DNA from: an uncultured Lachnospiraceae bacterium | GTDB lineage: Bacteria > Bacillota > Clostridia > Lachnospirales > Lachnospiraceae | Reading direction: 5' to 3' | DNA: 9,750 nt | NCBI GenBank assembly: GCA_902782815.1 | Contig: CACZOS010000129.1 | Location: 1-9,750 of the forward strand | Program-made: the position numbers and the translations under genes | Part shown: piece by piece, positions 7,643 to 9,750 of the stretch | Numbering within the stretch: the first letter of the stretch is position 1 | Layout of the letters: each line of letters starts with the position of its first letter | The notes under the pieces: generated by a model | What the model was told of the DNA's origin: nothing | The model's database searches: none | The model's input: only the letters and a program-made list of their open reading frames with translations

Positions 7643-7660
7643 ATGTGAAATGTTTGACAG
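7643..7660. promoter_or_regulatory. Probable Rex operator overlapping the rex -35 box
   Basis: ATGTGAAATGTTTGACAG contains TGTGAA, 4 nt, TTGACA. This matches the known Rex operator half-sites (TGTGAA, 4 nt, TTCACA) at 11 of 12 positions. The right half is at the same time the -35 hexamer of the rex promoter, so a bound Rex dimer would block RNA polymerase. Rex is known to repress its own gene in several Gram-positive bacteria. High NADH releases Rex from DNA. Binding here is inferred from sequence. Confidence 0.7.
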
Positions 7661-7682
7661 TGGAATATTTATTCTGTATAAT
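7654..7682 (+). promoter_or_regulatory. Sigma-A promoter of rex
   Basis: TTGACA (7654-7659) and TATAAT (7677-7682) are both perfect consensus hexamers with the optimal 17-bp spacer. Transcription should begin near 7689, giving a rex leader of about 65 nt. So strong a core promoter suits a gene that is kept in check by a repressor. Confidence 0.88.
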
Positions 7683-7697
7683 ATATTGCGTAATATA
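7682..7697. repeat. AT-rich inverted repeat spanning the predicted rex transcription start
   Basis: TATATT, GCGT, AATATA is a perfect 6-bp inverted repeat that begins on the last base of the -10 box and covers the predicted start near 7689. The position is that of a classic repressor operator, but the half-sites do not resemble the Rex consensus. Because the sequence is AT-rich, chance is a real possibility. Confidence 0.4.
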
Positions 7698-7709
7698 ATA
7701 ATAAATAGA

Positions 7710-7740
7710 CTGCAGGAGGGTCGTAAGGTCAGCCTGTCAG
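7710..7740 (+). other. Rex leader hairpin with an orphan Shine-Dalgarno sequence
   Basis: CTGCAGG (7710-7716) can pair with CCTGTCAG (7733-7740) with one bulged T. The stem takes up the first bases of GGAGGG at 7715-7720, a good ribosome site with no ATG, GTG or TTG at proper distance. The real rex ribosome site, AAGGAAGG at 7742-7749, lies just outside the stem. The structure is predicted by eye only. Confidence 0.3.
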
Positions 7741-7754
7741 CAAGGAAGGTATAC

Positions 7755-8411
7755 ATGACAGAACAGAACAATGCTAAGACAGAAGAAGGCAAGATTATCT
7801 CTCCGGTTGTTATTAAGAGACTCCCGAGATATTACCGGTATCTGAGCGAACTCCTGAAAAATGACGTTGTCCGCATCTCCTCCAAGGAACTGAGCAGGAA
7901 GATGAACGTAACCGCTTCACAGATCCGTCAGGATTTGAATAATTTCGGTGGTTTCGGTCAGCAGGGATACGGTTATAATGTGGAGTATCTCTACAATGAG
8001 ATCGGTAAGATTCTGGGGCTTGACCGCACCAATAATGTCATCATCATCGGGGCCGGTAATCTGGGCCAGGCTCTGGCTAACAATCAGGAGTTTGACAGCA
8101 ACGGATTCAGGATCATCGGCCTGTTTGACGTGAATCCCCGCCTGGTGGGGATGACCGTAAGAGGAGTTGAGGTCTATGATATTGACAGCCTGGAATCATT
8201 TCTGGAAGACCACGAAGTGATGATCGCCGCCCTGACTCTGCCCGGATCAAAGGCCATGAAGGTGGCGAATGAGCTGGCAGACCTGGGGATCAAGGCTTTC
8301 TGGAATTTCGCGCCGGTGGATCTTGATCTTTCGGATGATGTGATCGTGGAGAATGTCCATCTGGCGGAAAGCATCATGACTTTATCTTATCGGATCCATT
8401 CAAAATCATAG
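7755..8411 (+). CDS. rex: Redox-sensing transcriptional repressor Rex
   Basis: A 218-residue Rex repressor, a cytoplasmic dimer that senses the NADH/NAD+ ratio and controls fermentation and respiration genes. Residues about 14-89 form the winged-helix DNA-binding domain (VIKRLPRYYRYL, then TASQIRQDLNNFGGFGQQGYG, including the recognition helix). Residues about 93-210 form the Rossmann domain with the NADH-binding GAGNLG (99-104) and an acidic Asp125 after the second strand. The C-terminal end carries FWNFAPVDLDL, VIVENVHLAESI and the swapped closing helix. The ATG is placed by AAGGAAGG at 7742-7749. The frame stays open upstream to 7602, but that would start inside and before the promoter, so it is not coding. 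It is divergent from ydiF, as in B. subtilis the two are neighbours, and has its own promoter with a Rex-like operator. Confidence 0.97.
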   Translation: MTEQNNAKTEEGKIISPVVIKRLPRYYRYLSELLKNDVVRISSKELSRKMNVTASQIRQDLNNFGGFGQQGYGYNVEYLYNEIGKILGLDRTNNVIIIGAGNLGQALANNQEFDSNGFRIIGLFDVNPRLVGMTVRGVEVYDIDSLESFLEDHEVMIAALTLPGSKAMKVANELADLGIKAFWNFAPVDLDLSDDVIVENVHLAESIMTLSYRIHSKS

Positions 8412-8434
8412 GATGCAGAATAAAGCGTAAACTT

Positions 8435-8480
8435 AAGGCTGTGGATTATGGGGTGAGGGCTCTGTTTCCACAGCTTTTTT
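8435..8480 (+). terminator. Intrinsic terminator after rex
   Basis: AAGGCTGTGGA (8435-8445) pairs with TCCACAGCTTT (8467-8477) through 11 bp including one G-T wobble, with a 21-nt loop, and the T run continues to 8480. The loop is longer than usual, so it may be leaky. Only 24 bp separate it from the next start codon. Confidence 0.8.
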
Positions 8481-8504
8481 CATCAGCAGATGGGAGAAGA
8501 ACAA

Positions 8505-9750
8505 ATGAAACTGATCGCTTCCGGAAAAGAGATGCAGCGGATCGATGCCTATACTATTCAGGAGATCGGAATCCCCGGCCTGGTGCTTATGGAGAAGGCT
8601 GCTTTAGCCATGGAAGAGGAGCTTATCGTCCGTTTTGCCCATAAACCCTCCACCCTCATCGTGGTGGAGAGAGGAAATAATGGCGGAGACGGACTGGCCC
8701 TGGGACGTCTCCTTTATGAACGGGGCTTTCCGGTTACTATTTATGAGATCGGCAGAGTTGACAGACCAAGCCGGTCCTACCAGACCCAGTATCAGATTCT
8801 CCGTAATCTGGGGATCCCGGTAAAGGACAGCCTTCCCAGGGAGAAACATGAGCTGATCGTTGACGGGATATTCGGCGTGGGCCTTTCCAGAGAAGTGGAG
8901 GGTATCCATGCAGAGGTGATCCGTGAACTGAATTCCCGGGCTGCCTTTCGTATCGCCATAGATGTGCCCTCAGGTGTGGACGCGGGTACGGGAAGGATTC
9001 TCGGAACTGCCTTCCGGGCGGATCTCACCATCACCTTCGGCCTCCTGAAGACAGGTCTTTTACTCTATCCCGGAGCTTCCTGCTGCGGCAGTGTGGTGGT
9101 GAAAGATATCGGATTTCCGGCTAAGGCCGTCAGAGAGATCAGTCCCTCCGCTTTCACCTATGAACTGTCTGATCTGAGCCGTCTTCCCCAAAGAAAGGCA
9201 TGGTCCAACAAGGGGACATATGGTAAAGTATTGATGGTGGCCGGAAGCAGAAATATGGCAGGAGCAGCCGCTTTGTGCAGCGAGGCGGCCTACCGCAGCG
9301 GCAGCGGCCTGGTAAGGATATTTACGCCGGAAGTAAACCGGGTCATTCTTCAGAACCAGGTACCCGAGGCAATCCTGACCACCTATCAGGGAGAAGAGGA
9401 GGCCCTTAAGGAACTGAGAGAGGCCTTGTCCTGGGCTTCGGTCATCGGATTCGGGTGTGGTCTGGGTCAGAATTCCCTGACGGAAAAGATGCTCAGACTG
9501 ATCGCGGATGAGGGGACAGCTCCCCTGGTACTGGATGCGGATGGTCTTAATGTTCTTGCCCGGATGAAGCAGGAGGATCCGGATGGTGCCGGGAAGCTGA
9601 TGAATTATCAGCATGGGATCATTTTAACACCCCATCTGGCGGAAATGTCACGGCTCAGCGGCAGAACTCTGGAGGAGGTCAGGGGATCCCTCTTGGAGAC
9701 TGCACAGGCCATGGCGGATGATAAGCATATCGTTGTTTTGAAGGATGCCC
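8505..9750 (+). CDS. nnr: Bifunctional NAD(P)H-hydrate repair enzyme: epimerase (NnrE) plus ADP/ATP-dependent dehydratase (NnrD), 3' end outside window
   Basis: The first 415 codons of a protein usually about 500 residues long; the frame is unbroken to the window edge. It repairs hydrated NAD(P)H, a damage product: the N-terminal YjeF domain interconverts the R and S forms and the C-terminal kinase-like domain dehydrates the S form. The epimerase part (about 1-215) shows ERGNNGGDGLALGRLL (GNNGGDG at 57-63), DGIFGVGLSREVEG from Asp120 and AIDVPSGVDAGTG with Asp153. The dehydratase part shows NKGTYGKVLMVAGS from Asn235, a GFGCGLG stretch, LDADGLN from Leu343 and ILTPHLAEM with His377. The family's GTGD catalytic loop would lie beyond the window. 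GGGAG at 8492-8496 supports this ATG; an in-frame ATG at 8490 lacks a ribosome site. Small family departures are ERGNNGGDG for the usual GxGNNGGDG and HLAE for HPGE. Confidence 0.94.
   Translation, partial: MKLIASGKEMQRIDAYTIQEIGIPGLVLMEKAALAMEEELIVRFAHKPSTLIVVERGNNGGDGLALGRLLYERGFPVTIYEIGRVDRPSRSYQTQYQILRNLGIPVKDSLPREKHELIVDGIFGVGLSREVEGIHAEVIRELNSRAAFRIAIDVPSGVDAGTGRILGTAFRADLTITFGLLKTGLLLYPGASCCGSVVVKDIGFPAKAVREISPSAFTYELSDLSRLPQRKAWSNKGTYGKVLMVAGSRNMAGAAALCSEAAYRSGSGLVRIFTPEVNRVILQNQVPEAILTTYQGEEEALKELREALSWASVIGFGCGLGQNSLTEKMLRLIADEGTAPLVLDADGLNVLARMKQEDPDGAGKLMNYQHGIILTPHLAEMSRLSGRTLEEVRGSLLETAQAMADDKHIVVLKDA

Noticed and set aside
7602..7754. Rex starting at 7602
   Set aside because: This would place the operator, promoter and transcription start inside the coding region; the added residues are not Rex-like and the ATG at 7755 has a ribosome site.
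8441..8644. Small + strand gene of 67 codons between rex and nnr
   Set aside because: It begins in the terminator stem and overlaps the nnr beginning in another frame, where nnr shows clear family homology.
1..9750. CRISPR array, insertion sequence, prophage, tRNA or toxin-antitoxin pair
   Set aside because: No spaced repeats, transposase or integrase motifs, cloverleaf sequences or paired small genes were found on either strand.

Overview
This window is chromosomal housekeeping DNA from a low-GC-lineage Gram-positive bacterium, most likely a member of the Clostridia close to Lachnospiraceae. The reasons are the gene order (rbgA, lepB, rnhB, yraN, a DUF512 radical-SAM gene, der, plsY), a Rex protein of the Firmicutes type, a YdiF-type ABC-F ATPase beside rex as in Bacillus subtilis, and an RNase HII with the N-terminal extension usual in Firmicutes. 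Base composition looks roughly balanced by eye. The taxonomic call is an inference. No mobile element, prophage, CRISPR array, tRNA or rRNA was seen, and every full-length gene looks intact.

Region 1 (1-5515, + strand) is a tightly packed run of seven genes. It starts with the 3' end of rbgA (50S ribosome assembly GTPase). It continues with lepB (signal peptidase I), rnhB (RNase HII), yraN (nuclease-fold protein, TTG start), a PDZ plus radical-SAM DUF512 protein of unknown function, der (double GTPase for 50S assembly) and plsY (first acyltransfer of phospholipid synthesis). Gaps are 1 to 47 bp and no internal terminator was seen, so it is probably one operon linking ribosome assembly, protein export, genome maintenance and membrane lipid synthesis. 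It ends at a 14-bp hairpin that can terminate transcription from both sides.

Region 2 (5584-7512, - strand) is one ABC-F ATPase gene of the B. subtilis YdiF type, convergent with plsY and divergent from rex.

Region 3 (7513-7754) is the ydiF/rex divergent control region. It holds a near-perfect sigma-A promoter for rex (TTGACA, 17 bp, TATAAT). A Rex-operator-like palindrome covers its -35 box, a second inverted repeat sits at the predicted transcription start, and there is a weaker promoter for ydiF. Direct Rex autoregulation is the obvious reading.

Region 4 (7755-9750, + strand) holds rex (NADH/NAD+-sensing repressor), an intrinsic terminator, and the first 415 codons of a bifunctional NAD(P)H-hydrate epimerase/dehydratase, cut by the window edge. 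An NADH sensor thus lies next to an enzyme that repairs damaged NAD(P)H. I found no clearly new multi-gene system; the points most worth following are the DUF512 protein and the rex control region.
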